Shown: in pieces, positions 50,664 through 58,996 of the stretch
How the letters are laid out: each line of letters starts with the position of its first letter
Numbering within the stretch: the first letter of the stretch is position 1
Source: CAVVFX01 sp963747535
GTDB taxonomy: Bacteria; Acidobacteriota; Terriglobia; Bryobacterales; Bryobacteraceae
Assembly (NCBI GenBank): GCA_963747535.1
Contig: CAVVFX010000015.1
Coordinates: forward strand, 124,001 to 188,000
DNA length: 64,000 nt
Direction: 5' to 3'
Translations under genes and position numbers: made by a program
Notes under the pieces: model-generated
Told to the model about the DNA's origin: nothing
The model's database searches: none
Seen by the model: only the letters and a program-made list of their open reading frames with translations

Positions 50664-50696
50664 GGCAGACCACGTAAAGCGATGGCCTGCCCCACC
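50663..50696. terminator. hairpin between convergent larA and superoxide dismutase genes
   Basis: GGGCAGACCACGTAAAGCGA and TGGCCTGCCC form an imperfect stem; it begins at the last base of the larA stop and ends eight bases before the dismutase stop. Its sequence is a degenerate A-family repeat, so the repeat may serve as terminator. Confidence 0.5.
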
Positions 50697-50703
50697 CTCG
50701 GAT

Positions 50704-51315
50704 CTACTTCTTGTTCTTGAACCGCTCGGCGATCGCGGGCCAGTTCACGACACTCCACCACGCGCCGATATACTCGGGACGCCGGTTTTGATATTTGAGG
50801 TAGTAGGCGTGTTCCCACACATCGAGGCCCATGACCGGGAACTTACCTTCCATAATTGGGCTGTCCTGGTTAGCCGTCGAGATGATCTCGAGTTTGCCGC
50901 CGGCTTCCACTAACCAGGCCCAGCCGGAGCCGAAGCGGGTGGTTGCTGCCGCATTGAATTTTTCCTTGAACCCGGCGAAGCTCCCGAACGTGCTGCTGAT
51001 GGCACTGGAGAGTTCACCGGATGGCTCGCCTCCGGCGTTGGGAGCCATGATGGTCCAGAACATGGAGTGATTCGCATGGCCGCCGCCATTGTTGCGTACG
51101 GCGGTACGGATGTTTTCAGGAACAATGGCGCAGTTGCCGGCCAGCAGTTCTTCGAGAGATTTGCCAGCCAGGTCGGGCGCCGATTCTAATGCTTTATTGA
51201 GATTCGTCACATACGCGGCATGGTGCTTGCCGTGGTGGATCTCCATCGTCATCTTGTCGATGTAAGGCTCCAACGCGTCGGATGCATACGGGAGCTGCGG
51301 AAGTGTAAAAGCCAT
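50704..51315 (-). CDS. iron/manganese superoxide dismutase
   Basis: Converts superoxide to oxygen and peroxide; 203 residues, normal length, no signal peptide, so cytosolic. Metal ligands: H27 in MEIHHGKHHAAYV, His in GGGHANHSMFW, Asp and His in GLDVWEHAYYLKYQNRRPEY. The outer-sphere Gln in TANQDSPIMEG lies where Mn-type enzymes have it, which leans to manganese (inference); the Gly-rich GGGHANH also fits Mn or cambialistic forms. Convergent with larA. Confidence 0.94.
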   Translation of the reverse strand: MAFTLPQLPYASDALEPYIDKMTMEIHHGKHHAAYVTNLNKALESAPDLAGKSLEELLAGNCAIVPENIRTAVRNNGGGHANHSMFWTIMAPNAGGEPSGELSSAISSTFGSFAGFKEKFNAAATTRFGSGWAWLVEAGGKLEIISTANQDSPIMEGKFPVMGLDVWEHAYYLKYQNRRPEYIGAWWSVVNWPAIAERFKNKK

Positions 51316-51442
51316 ATCGTCTTCATCCTACATTGCTTTTACCGGTTTGTGCAGGTGGTTGGGAACCCTCGCGCTCCTGGCTTTGGACTTACCCGCACGT
51401 TACCGGGCCGTCCTCTTAACTATCGGGCCCCGAGCTACTGAG

Positions 51443-51466
51443 CCGCGACCGTTAAGGGAGCGGTCC
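51443..51466 (+). repeat. C-family short repeat
   Basis: CCGCGACCGTTAAGGGAGCG and GTCC. It is just downstream of the gatA stop (minus strand). Related copies at 23890 and 29991. Confidence 0.55.
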
Positions 51467-51475
51467 CTGCCACTC

Positions 51476-52891
51476 TCAGGCATTCTCATAAGCATCGGCC
51501 AGCCGGAACATCGTCGACTCGGCGAAATGTTTGCACAGTATCTGCAATCCGACCGGTAACCCCTCCGACGTATTTCCACACGGGACGCTCATGCACGGGA
51601 TACCCGCGAGATCGCCGGTGATGGTATAGATATCGGAAAGATACATACTCATCGGGTCCGCCATCTTCTCGCCCAGCTTGAACGCCGGGAACGGCGAAAC
51701 CGGCGCCACGATCGCGTCCACCTCGCCGAAAGCGTTGGTGAAATCGCGGGTGATCAGCGCGCGGACTTTCTGCGCTTTGAGGTAGTACGCATCATAATAA
51801 CCGTGGCTCAGCACGTAAGTTCCCAGAATGATGCGCCGCTTGCACTCCGCGCCGAACCCTTGCGCGCGGGTGTTACGATACATGTCGCTCAGCGTCGCCG
51901 AATCGGCCGACCGCGTCGTATAGCGGACGCCGTCGTAACGTGCGAGGTTGGAACTGGCCTCTGCGGTCGCGATGATGTAGTAGCACGCGATGGCATATTC
52001 CGTCGCCGGCAGACTGATCTCGCGCACCTCGCAGCCCATGGCGCGGAGCTTGTCGATGGCCTTGTAGACCAGCTCGGCGGTCTCGCCCGTCGCGTCTTTG
52101 AAATACTCGCGCGGATATCCGATCTTCATGCCGCGTACGTCGCGCGTCATCGCATCGGCGTACTGAGGAACCGGAGCTTCCGCTGAAGTCGCGTCCCGCA
52201 AATCGCGGCCGGCGATCACTTCCAGCAGCGTTGCCGCATCGCGAACATTGTGGCCGAAGGGTCCTATATGATCGAGCGACGACGCGAATGCCGTCAGCCC
52301 ATAGCGCGACACACGTCCGTAGGTCGGAGTCACCCCCACTACGCCGCAAAATGACGCCGGCTGCCGGATGGAGCCGCCCGTATCGGAACCGAGCGACACG
52401 ACAGCGGTATTCTGCGCGATCACTGCCGCCGACCCGCCGCTCGATCCGCCCGGCACCCGGTCCAGCGCTACCGGATTTCGCACCGGTCCAAACGCGCTGT
52501 TCTCGTTGGACGATCCCATCGCGAACTCGTCGCAATTGGTCTTGCCAACGATCACTCCGCCGGCTTCTTCCAGCCGGATCACAGCCGTCGCATCATAAGG
52601 CGGAATGTAATTCTCCAGCAAATTCGAGCCGCAGGTGGTGCGCAATCCCTTGGTGAGGATCACGTCCTTCACGGCTACGGGGACACCCGCCAGAGGTCCC
52701 GGATCTTCCCCACGTGCGAGTTTCTCGTCAACTTTGCGGGCTGCCTCCAGCGCCCGCTCCGGCGACAGCATCAGGTAGGCGTTGGTCTTGTGATTCTCGG
52801 TCCCGGCGTACTGCAAAGCCTGCTGCGCGATCTCCACCGCACTGAACTTCCTGTCTAGTAAACCTGCACGAATGGATTCGATAGTGTGCAT
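51476..52891 (-). CDS. gatA: Asp-tRNA(Asn)/Glu-tRNA(Gln) amidotransferase subunit A
   Basis: Glutaminase subunit of the GatCAB complex that turns Glu-tRNA(Gln) into Gln-tRNA(Gln). Started at 52891 (MHTIESIRAGLLDRKFSAVE) it has 471 residues. The Ser-cisSer-Lys triad is intact: Lys in GVPVAVKDVILTKG, the cis-Ser in DRVPGGSSGGSAAV and the nucleophile in SLGSDTGGSIRQPAS. Further landmarks are VGVTPTYGRVSRYGLTAFAS and ILGTYVLSHGYYDAYYLKAQ. gatC and gatB are not adjacent. It lies 33 bases behind a MazF-like toxin gene on the same strand. Confidence 0.95.
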   Translation of the reverse strand: MHTIESIRAGLLDRKFSAVEIAQQALQYAGTENHKTNAYLMLSPERALEAARKVDEKLARGEDPGPLAGVPVAVKDVILTKGLRTTCGSNLLENYIPPYDATAVIRLEEAGGVIVGKTNCDEFAMGSSNENSAFGPVRNPVALDRVPGGSSGGSAAVIAQNTAVVSLGSDTGGSIRQPASFCGVVGVTPTYGRVSRYGLTAFASSLDHIGPFGHNVRDAATLLEVIAGRDLRDATSAEAPVPQYADAMTRDVRGMKIGYPREYFKDATGETAELVYKAIDKLRAMGCEVREISLPATEYAIACYYIIATAEASSNLARYDGVRYTTRSADSATLSDMYRNTRAQGFGAECKRRIILGTYVLSHGYYDAYYLKAQKVRALITRDFTNAFGEVDAIVAPVSPFPAFKLGEKMADPMSMYLSDIYTITGDLAGIPCMSVPCGNTSEGLPVGLQILCKHFAESTMFRLADAYENA

Positions 52892-52924
52892 CTCAATATA
52901 GATTGGCACAGTCCGCCGCAACTA

Positions 52925-53278
52925 CTATGAGACGCGATCAAACAAAAGCGTCAACCCGCCAAGGACCGCGTCCAATGAGCGAGAGGACAATTTCCCCAGA
53001 CGTTCGCTCAGTTCGGTTTTGTCGACCGTTACCACCTGCGACGCATTCACCACGCTCGCCTTCGGCAGATTAGCATCGCCTTTATGAAGTGCTACGTTGC
53101 CGGGAGCGTCCGCGCGGGAAAGATTGGACGTGATTAGACACACGACGGTCGTGGCAATGCGACTCCGGTTGAATAGATCGCTCTGAACTACCACGCAAGG
53201 ATGACGGTGAGCCGGCGCCGCCACCGCCACCGGCCCAAAATCAATCCAGTAAACTTCCCCCTGCCTGACATCACTCAC
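52925..53278 (-). CDS. MazF/PemK-type toxin
   Basis: Endoribonuclease toxin family, 117 residues. The fold marks RQGEVYWIDFGPVAVAA, HRHPCVVVQSDLFNRSRIAT, TVVCLITSNLSRADAPGNVA, VNASQVVTVDKTELSERLGK are all in the expected order; R6 and the Thr in IATTV are the usual catalytic pair. Its start overlaps the antitoxin stop by four bases. Target sequence unknown. Confidence 0.9.
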   Translation of the reverse strand: MSDVRQGEVYWIDFGPVAVAAPAHRHPCVVVQSDLFNRSRIATTVVCLITSNLSRADAPGNVALHKGDANLPKASVVNASQVVTVDKTELSERLGKLSSRSLDAVLGGLTLLFDRVS

Positions 53279-53520
53279 CAGGCGTCCTTGATCGCCGACC
53301 TGAACTTAGTTTTTATTCCAGATAAAACGCGACGCACTGTTACGTCGGGCTCACCGGCATAGACACGGTTCAGACTGTCGATAATCTGCCGATTCCGGCG
53401 ATGACGGATGTATTCCTCCATCGCGAGGGAAAATAACCGACTACGGCTGACACCCATTCGTTTGGCCGTTTGGTCAGCCTCTTCGAGCAGTTTTCCGTCA
53501 AGCGAGATAGCCGTCTTCAT
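53275..53520 (-). CDS. ribbon-helix-helix antitoxin of the MazF-like toxin
   Basis: Protein of 81 residues. The N-terminus MKTAISLDGKLLEEADQTAK, RMGVSRSRLFSLAMEEYI is a ribbon-helix-helix DNA-binding unit. The rest, rich in charged residues, would wrap the toxin. Translationally coupled with the toxin by the four-base overlap. It probably represses its own operon, which may extend into gatA. Confidence 0.88.
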   Translation of the reverse strand: MKTAISLDGKLLEEADQTAKRMGVSRSRLFSLAMEEYIRHRRNRQIIDSLNRVYAGEPDVTVRRVLSGIKTKFRSAIKDAW

Positions 53521-53864
53521 AGTATGAATTAAGTTTATACCAACGGTAGTCAGATAAGAAACCGGCGGGCGTACAAGCCGATGTGGAGCGGACTAACGTA
53601 CGAACGTCAGGACAGGGTAGCACTCGGGTCGCCGGAGACCTGCTCCCGAATCTCCAACGCCTGCTTTTCAAGGGTTTCGGGATTCTTCGAGAGCGCGTGC
53701 TGCCTGGACGGTTGCGTCGATACCCAGCTGTAGCGCGTCGGGAGCTTGGCCTCGCAGAAGTCCTACGGCGAGGAGCGAGGCCGGCGTGAGTGTCCGCATA
53801 ACCGAAGCTTAGGAGCAACGGATAGACGTGTCAAGGGACGTCGCGAGGCATATAATGCTCCTGT
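53521..53864. other. intergenic region with a possible broken small gene
   Basis: 344 bases between the divergent antitoxin and oxidoreductase genes. On the minus strand, an ATG at 53799 opens MRTLTPASLLAVGLLRGQAP and continues as QAARALE. A plausible continuation KNPETLEKQALEIREQVSGD then lies in another frame and ends at 53607. The length, 193 bases, is off by one from a whole number of codons. This may be a small frameshifted gene; evidence is only the protein-like text. Confidence 0.3.
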
Positions 53865-55124
53865 ATGCCTTCCACTTCTCGTCGCCGGTTCCTGCAACGC
53901 CTGGGCCTGGGAGCAGGCGCCGCCGCGTTCCCCACCATTCTTCCGAGGCGTGTATGGGGCGCCAATGATCGGATCCAGGTCGGCCTCATCGGCACCGGGA
54001 ACCGCGGCAACCTGTTGCTCGACCAGTTACCCGCACCAGGGCAGATCGTCGCGGTGGCCGATTGTTTCCTGACTCGCGCTGAAGAGGCCAAGTCGAGGCG
54101 CCGGACCACATGGGACGTGTACCAGGACTACCGGAAAATCCTGGACCGCAAAGACATCGACGCAGTCGTCGTTTCCACTCCGGATCACGACCGCGTGCGC
54201 GTCGCGATTCACGCCTGCGAAGCCGGCAAAGATATCTACGCCGAGAAGCCCCTGACCTTATACATCGGGGAGGGCCGCGCCCTGGTCGACGCGGTGCGCA
54301 AGTATCAACGCGTGCTCCAGGTGGGAACCCAGCAACGATCCATGGAGATGAACCAGATCTCCTGCGCGCTCGTACGCAATGGAGGGCTCGGCAAACTGCA
54401 ACTGGTGCATGGCGTAAACTATCCTTCTTCCGCGCCGATCCCGGCTATGCCCGACGAGGTTATGCCGGACAGACTGGACTGGGACGTCTGGCTCGGACAG
54501 GCTCCCTTGCGTCCCTATCACAAGAAACTGCAAACCAGTTGGATGTCGTGGTTCGACTATTCAGGCGGCGAGATGACTAACTGGGGCTGTCATGGACTGG
54601 ACCAGATTCAGTGGGCGCTGGGCATGGACCGTACCGGTCCCGTAGAACTGTATCCCCTTGAAGACGGCCCCAAAGGCGCTATAGCTTTCCGCTACGCCAA
54701 TGGAGTGACCGTGCATCTCGACCTGGAGAACAAGGGCGACATGCAAGGTGGCGGCCGTTTTATCGGTGAGAAAGGACAGATCGATATTTGGCGGAATAAT
54801 TTCAAGATCGACGCGCCGGGTGTGGAACTCGGCCTGCCTCCGCAGGAGGAAATCGACAAGTGGCACGACTCGCGCGCCAAATGGCAGGCCCAATATCACA
54901 TGGGTTACTGGCTCGAATGCATTCCGACCCGCAAGGATCCCAACGCCGATGTCGAGATCGGTCACCGCTCGGCGAGCCTCGCCCACCTTGCCAACATCAC
55001 CCGCAAGCTGAATCGTAAGCTCCGCTGGGATCCCGAGAAAGAGCAGTTTGTCGATGACTCCGAAGCAAACCTGGCGGTGCATCGTCCACGACGCGCAGGC
55101 TACGAACTACCCAAACTCGCGTAA
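53865..55124 (+). CDS. Tat-exported Gfo/Idh/MocA-family oxidoreductase
   Basis: NAD(P)-dependent sugar or polyol oxidoreductase of 419 residues. The twin-arginine signal is TSRRRFLQRLGLGAGAAAFP. The Rossmann motif is IQVGLIGTGNRGNLLLDQL. The family EKP motif occurs in GKDIYAEKPLTLYIGEGRAL. The C-terminal alpha/beta part has MSWFDYSGGEMTNWGCHGLD with the conserved His and RFIGEKGQIDIWRNNF. Exported members with Tat signals are common in this phylum; they may use a tightly bound nucleotide. Substrate unknown. Confidence 0.9.
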   Translation: MPSTSRRRFLQRLGLGAGAAAFPTILPRRVWGANDRIQVGLIGTGNRGNLLLDQLPAPGQIVAVADCFLTRAEEAKSRRRTTWDVYQDYRKILDRKDIDAVVVSTPDHDRVRVAIHACEAGKDIYAEKPLTLYIGEGRALVDAVRKYQRVLQVGTQQRSMEMNQISCALVRNGGLGKLQLVHGVNYPSSAPIPAMPDEVMPDRLDWDVWLGQAPLRPYHKKLQTSWMSWFDYSGGEMTNWGCHGLDQIQWALGMDRTGPVELYPLEDGPKGAIAFRYANGVTVHLDLENKGDMQGGGRFIGEKGQIDIWRNNFKIDAPGVELGLPPQEEIDKWHDSRAKWQAQYHMGYWLECIPTRKDPNADVEIGHRSASLAHLANITRKLNRKLRWDPEKEQFVDDSEANLAVHRPRRAGYELPKLA

Positions 55125-55211
55125 CTGCGGGGTGGTCAATCTTGGCCGCAGCCACCTTTCCGGCGGCTCTTCTCGACAAGGCGGTAATCTTCCGCGCCAA
55201 CTGAGGCTCAT

Positions 55212-55980
55212 GTGAACAGGTTCTTGATTCTCGCCGCGGTCGCGGTGGTGGCTGTTGCGGTGATCTTCGCTCCACGGGGCGGCTCGGCTCCCGTGACGAT
55301 GCCCAAAAATACCGTAGCCTATCTGGTTCAGTTCGGCCAGGACGGCAAACCGGACGTCGATTGGAGCGGCACCCTCACCTCATCGAGCGTCCGCCCGACC
55401 GGCTGGCAATTGGATAGCGGTGATGGGATCAAGGGCAGTTCCTGGAAGTTGCGAACGCGCGAGCAGACCTACTGGGATTCACCCTACGAGCGCCCGAATG
55501 CAACCGACATCCAATCGTGAAAAGGTGGCGGCAAAAGGTGTGTGGATCGAATTGGGCGACACTCCGGCTTCGGCACTTCATGTCAACACCGCGCAAGGGT
55601 GGTTCGACATTGCCACGAATTCTTCGCCAAGCGATCCCTCCCGTGAGTTTCTGGGCGGACGCGTTCGCGTCACGGCAGTGCCGGTTTCTATGTCGACCGG
55701 CTCGATCGCGATGCGCTGATCGCCGCGATGAAAGCCCGCCGGACCTATGCCGCCACTGACAATATGCTGGTTGATCTGCGGATGGGTGAGCATTTCATGG
55801 GCGAGAGTTTCAGCGTTCAACAACAAGGTTGTCTACAGCATTCGCGGCCAGGGTCCCGAGGTGAAGTTCGTCTGGACGGATAATGACCCCCTGGCGGGCA
55901 GGAATTACTTTTATGTAAGGGTCGAGCAGAAGGACGGCCAGTTATGTTGGAGTTCGCCCATTTGGGTGGAGTACCCGTAA
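55212..55980 (+). pseudogene. remnant of a secreted PHP-domain-like protein, several frameshifts
   Basis: The first frame gives a signal peptide (MNRFLILAAVAVVAVAVIFA) and MPKNTVAYLVQFGQDGKPDV, DWSGTLTSSS, WKLRTREQTYWDSPYE. Then the text passes to another frame (KGVWIELGDTPASALHVNTA, QGWFDIATNSSP), then to a third (DRDALIAAMKARRTYAATDN, MLVDLRMGEHFMGESF) and a fourth (NNKVVYSIRGQGPEVKFVWT, DNDPLAGRNYFYVRVEQKDG, QLCWSSPIWVEYP). ARRTYAATDN and YYVRV-QKDG-WSSPIWV are typical C-terminal text of large PHP-type metallohydrolases. The catalytic middle is missing, so the gene is dead by deletion and frameshift. Confidence 0.7.
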
Positions 55981-56024
55981 CCCGGCCGCTGGCGGCCGGC
56001 GACAGCCGGAGAGTTGCGCCCACA

Positions 56025-56303
56025 TTACTTCCGCTCTGCCAGCATCTTCTTCCAGGCGTTCTCCAACTCCGCCCGCGCCTGATCGCTCAGCGGTCTTGGC
56101 ATATCGCTCGGCTGGAATCCCCGGCATAGCTCCACGGTTTTGCGCAGGCTGGCGGCGAACTCCACACAAGGCGAGCACTCCGCCAGGTGGTTCTCGATCG
56201 CCTCGCAGGCTTCAGGCGGGAGTTCAAAATCAAGATAATCGGACAACAATGCGAGAACTTCCTTGCAACTTTCCGATCTTTCCTCCATGGCTTTTCCTTC
56301 CAC
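56025..56303 (-). CDS. zinc-finger anti-sigma factor
   Basis: Protein of 92 residues (or 87 from the second Met). The motif H-x3-C-x2-C, HLAECSPC, with an upstream Cys in ESCKEVLALLSDYLDFELPP is the zinc site of the zf-HC2 anti-sigma family. No transmembrane segment follows, so it would be a soluble anti-sigma factor. It starts 2 bases after the sigma factor stop. Confidence 0.85.
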   Translation of the reverse strand: MEGKAMEERSESCKEVLALLSDYLDFELPPEACEAIENHLAECSPCVEFAASLRKTVELCRGFQPSDMPRPLSDQARAELENAWKKMLAERK

Positions 56304-56305
56304 TC

Positions 56306-56911
56306 TTACTTCACAGCTTCCGCCGCGTGTAGATAATCGTTCAGTTTCTGACGGAGAGCCAATCGCCCGCGGTGAAGCCTCGTTTTCACGGCATCGGACG
56401 TAATGTCGAGTACCTGGGCAGTCTCCTCCGTCGAAAGCTCCTCCAGGTCCCGCAGCAATACCACCGACCGGTACGTCTCGGGCAACTCTGCTACCGCGCG
56501 ATGAAGTGTCACCCGCAATTCCGATCGCAACAGTTCACTATCCGGATCGCTCGACCGGTCATCGATCACGCGGACCGTTCCCGGAACCAATTCATCCCAC
56601 GAAAGTTCCTGAGAAGGAGCGAAAATGCTCTTGCGTCGCTTCATCAGGCACGCGTTCTTGGCGATTCGGAATACCCATGCCCGGACCCGCTCCGGTTCGC
56701 GAAGTTTGGAAAAACTTTCGAAAACATGCAGCAGCGTCTCCTGCGCAATCTCCTCGGCATCTTCGCGCTGACCGCACATCAGCCAGCTATAGCGAAAGAT
56801 TTTGGCCCTGAAATGATCCACGAATTCCTCAAAAGCACCGGCGTGCCCATTGAGCAGCGCCCGCGCCAGTTCGATCTCGCGTTGTTTCTCCAAACTCTCT
56901 CTTAACAGCAA
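56306..56911 (-). CDS. ECF-type RNA polymerase sigma factor
   Basis: Sigma factor of 201 residues with only regions 2 and 4. Region 2: FVDHFRAKIFRYSWLMCGQR, EDAEEIAQETLLHVFESFSK, RVRAWVFRIAKNACLMKRRK. Region 4: AVAELPETYRSVVLLRDLEE, LSTEETAQVLDITSDAVKTR, LHRGRLALRQKL. It is paired with the downstream zinc anti-sigma factor, so it is probably held inactive until a signal, for example redox change, releases it. The regulon is unknown. Confidence 0.95.
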   Translation of the reverse strand: MLLRESLEKQREIELARALLNGHAGAFEEFVDHFRAKIFRYSWLMCGQREDAEEIAQETLLHVFESFSKLREPERVRAWVFRIAKNACLMKRRKSIFAPSQELSWDELVPGTVRVIDDRSSDPDSELLRSELRVTLHRAVAELPETYRSVVLLRDLEELSTEETAQVLDITSDAVKTRLHRGRLALRQKLNDYLHAAEAVK

Positions 56912-56947
56912 TTGTACGACCGCCTGTCACCTCCCAACGTTAACCCG

Positions 56948-57997
56948 TTACGGAGTTGGCAGCACTGGCGTGCTTTTATCCGTCAAGAGGTTATGGCGAA
57001 TCATGAGTTCGGCCAGGTCGGCTCGTGCAATCCTCTCTGTGCAGTGCGCGGCGCCGAAGGCTTCGTTAGAGGCCGCCAACCGTTTGGTCAGTCCCGGATC
57101 ATTCCAGAGCTTGGTAATCGCCGCGGCGAGTTCAGACGGCGAGGACGCCTTACATAGAAGTCCGTTGCATCCGGCTGTAACATAGTCCGAGATCCCTTCC
57201 GACTCCGTCGCGATGACAGCCTTACCCAGATGCATCGCGCACACCAGTGTCACATGACCGCAGGGCACGGTTGAACTCCGCAGCGGCAGAACCATGAATT
57301 CCGAGTACCGAAGCGTGTTCATCGCCTCTGCCATCGGCACGCTGGTCAGCACTCGCACATGGCTCGGGATCGCAATCCCTTCCAGGCTCTCCGGCCGGGC
57401 AACCACCACCAGGGGAATATGGGGTACGAGCGTGCTGGCTTCCATCAGCGTCCGGTAATCCCTTCCGTTGCCGCCGATTGCGGAGATATATGGTTTGGGC
57501 TGCAGGGAGTGCTCCGGCATGACGTCCGGCTTGCCGATGCCCCACAGCCGTACCTTGAAGCGCTCTACCGGTATCCTGAAGTGGCTGCTGTAAAGCGTGC
57601 GCTCCATCGACGAGTGCACATAGATCTCCCCGATCCGGCGAAGGGCCACGCTCATCAGATAACGTTTGATACCCGATGGCAACTCGGGCAAATTGAATGT
57701 GAAAGTGCAGTAGGGAATTTGGGACCGAAAGACCGCGGAGACCAGCCCGCACCAGAAAGACGCCCCCGCGTCTGTGATGAACAGCAGTCTTGCCTGCTCC
57801 CTGCGAGCCGTGAGGACCGCTTGCAGGGCCGTCCGGGCCAAAGCCAAATTTGGTTTTTTTATTTTCCTTTCCCAATAGTTAGCGGGCCTGTCGTCGAAAG
57901 AAGCCCACCGTACATTCTGATCGGTTACCTGAGGGCCGAACCAGGCGTCAGGCTCCCCTGGATGACGGCTGCAGGAGACGATCAGTTTTTTTTCCAT
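56948..57997 (-). CDS. glycosyltransferase, GT4-like (GT-B fold)
   Basis: Protein of 349 residues, start chosen at 57997 (MEKKLIVSCSRHPGEPDAWF); earlier codons give unlikely sequence. The C-terminal domain shows YISAIGGNGRDYRTLMEAST, IPLVVVARPESL, VRVLTSVPMAEAMNTLRYSE, FMVLPLRSSTVPCGHVTLVC and AMHLGKAVIATESEGISDYV, TAGCNGLLCKASSPSELAAA, the usual nucleotide-sugar binding order. Membership is clear; donor and acceptor are unknown. It probably ends the minus-strand glycan group after a 183-base gap. Confidence 0.8.
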   Translation of the reverse strand: MEKKLIVSCSRHPGEPDAWFGPQVTDQNVRWASFDDRPANYWERKIKKPNLALARTALQAVLTARREQARLLFITDAGASFWCGLVSAVFRSQIPYCTFTFNLPELPSGIKRYLMSVALRRIGEIYVHSSMERTLYSSHFRIPVERFKVRLWGIGKPDVMPEHSLQPKPYISAIGGNGRDYRTLMEASTLVPHIPLVVVARPESLEGIAIPSHVRVLTSVPMAEAMNTLRYSEFMVLPLRSSTVPCGHVTLVCAMHLGKAVIATESEGISDYVTAGCNGLLCKASSPSELAAAITKLWNDPGLTKRLAASNEAFGAAHCTERIARADLAELMIRHNLLTDKSTPVLPTP

Positions 57998-58180
57998 AAC
58001 AGTATCGGCGGCGCAGTCGTTGTCGCTTCGCTGCCCCTCGCCTGCACAGATTTTAATCCATCGCGAATCCAATCCGTCGAACCTCGGCAAGCCTGTGTCC
58101 TATCCTGTCCGGTGGTTCGGGATGATTAGGCACCCCTGAGGAGATGCATCGCAGGCGATGGCAACTCCTGGCAAATATGA

Positions 58181-58996
58181 TCAATGATTCCTGGGTGTGC
58201 GTTTGAGAATCCTCTTGACCCCATGCCGCAGATGGCGCATCGACTGGCGGATCGAGGAGGCGACCCGTTCCACGGGCATCAGAACCCGCCCTCGGATGGC
58301 CTCGTTGGGACGGCTGCGGAAAACCGTGCCGCGCGCCTCGCCGGTCCAATGTGCGGGCGGTTGCCTGGTGTAGTAATAGGCCGCGAACGATTTGCGCGCG
58401 CGATCCTCGGGACAATGAACTGCGGTGACGCCGTGGTAGCTGATATCGCTCGTTTCAAAAACTACGCACCGGTTGAACAGCGGCTGAATCGAGTGATGGC
58501 AGTGTTTGACCTCAGGGTCCCAGAGTTCGAGGTTACCGCCCCACTCAGGACTCCAATCCGGATTGAAGAAAATCAGAATGTTGAGCCGCCGGTGCAATGC
58601 GCGTTCGGCAATGTAATTGAAGTCGACGTGCACATCGAGGCGCCCCCGGGGACCTGTCTGGTGCATGCCGCCGCCGATCAATTCGTCGTCTGCCAGCAGG
58701 TCTGGAATCTTAAAAACGAAGGAAAGCAGTTCGAGCCACGAGGGCGCTGCGAGGGTGCGATTCAAGTCGAGGACCGCGGGAGCGAATTGCGCCGTATCCG
58801 TGACCTGAACCTTCTTCTTTTCGTTCACCGTGCTGAAGGCCCGGCCAATCTTACGGGCCTCCAGGTAGGTCGGAAAGGAATCGTGCACCCGGCAGGCGAA
58901 ATCCGGCTCGAGAAAGTTATCGATCACGACGTGCGGAAACGGAGACGCCAACCCTGCGCGCCGGCGGAGTTCTTCCGGGTCGACCGGGAGAATCAC
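58181..58996 (-). CDS. 2-oxoglutarate/Fe(II)-dependent oxygenase
   Basis: Oxygenase of 271 residues with a jelly-roll core. The N-terminal text FPHVVIDNFLEPDFACRVHD is typical. Iron ligands: H-x-D in RGRLDVHVDFNYI and the distal His in TSDISYHGVTAVHCPED. The oxoglutarate Arg is in DRARKSFAAYYYTRQPP. RRLNILIFFNPDWSPEWGGN, LELWD fits the 2OG-FeII_Oxy_3 group, which hydroxylates small molecules, sugars or side chains. It overlaps the GT2 gene by four bases, so it is probably part of the glycan pathway. Confidence 0.9.
   Translation of the reverse strand: MILPVDPEELRRRAGLASPFPHVVIDNFLEPDFACRVHDSFPTYLEARKIGRAFSTVNEKKKVQVTDTAQFAPAVLDLNRTLAAPSWLELLSFVFKIPDLLADDELIGGGMHQTGPRGRLDVHVDFNYIAERALHRRLNILIFFNPDWSPEWGGNLELWDPEVKHCHHSIQPLFNRCVVFETSDISYHGVTAVHCPEDRARKSFAAYYYTRQPPAHWTGEARGTVFRSRPNEAIRGRVLMPVERVASSIRQSMRHLRHGVKRILKRTPRNH

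Noticed and set aside
53583..53789. 68-codon plus-strand frame upstream of the oxidoreductase
   Set aside because: Its opposite strand carries more protein-like text, itself only weakly supported.
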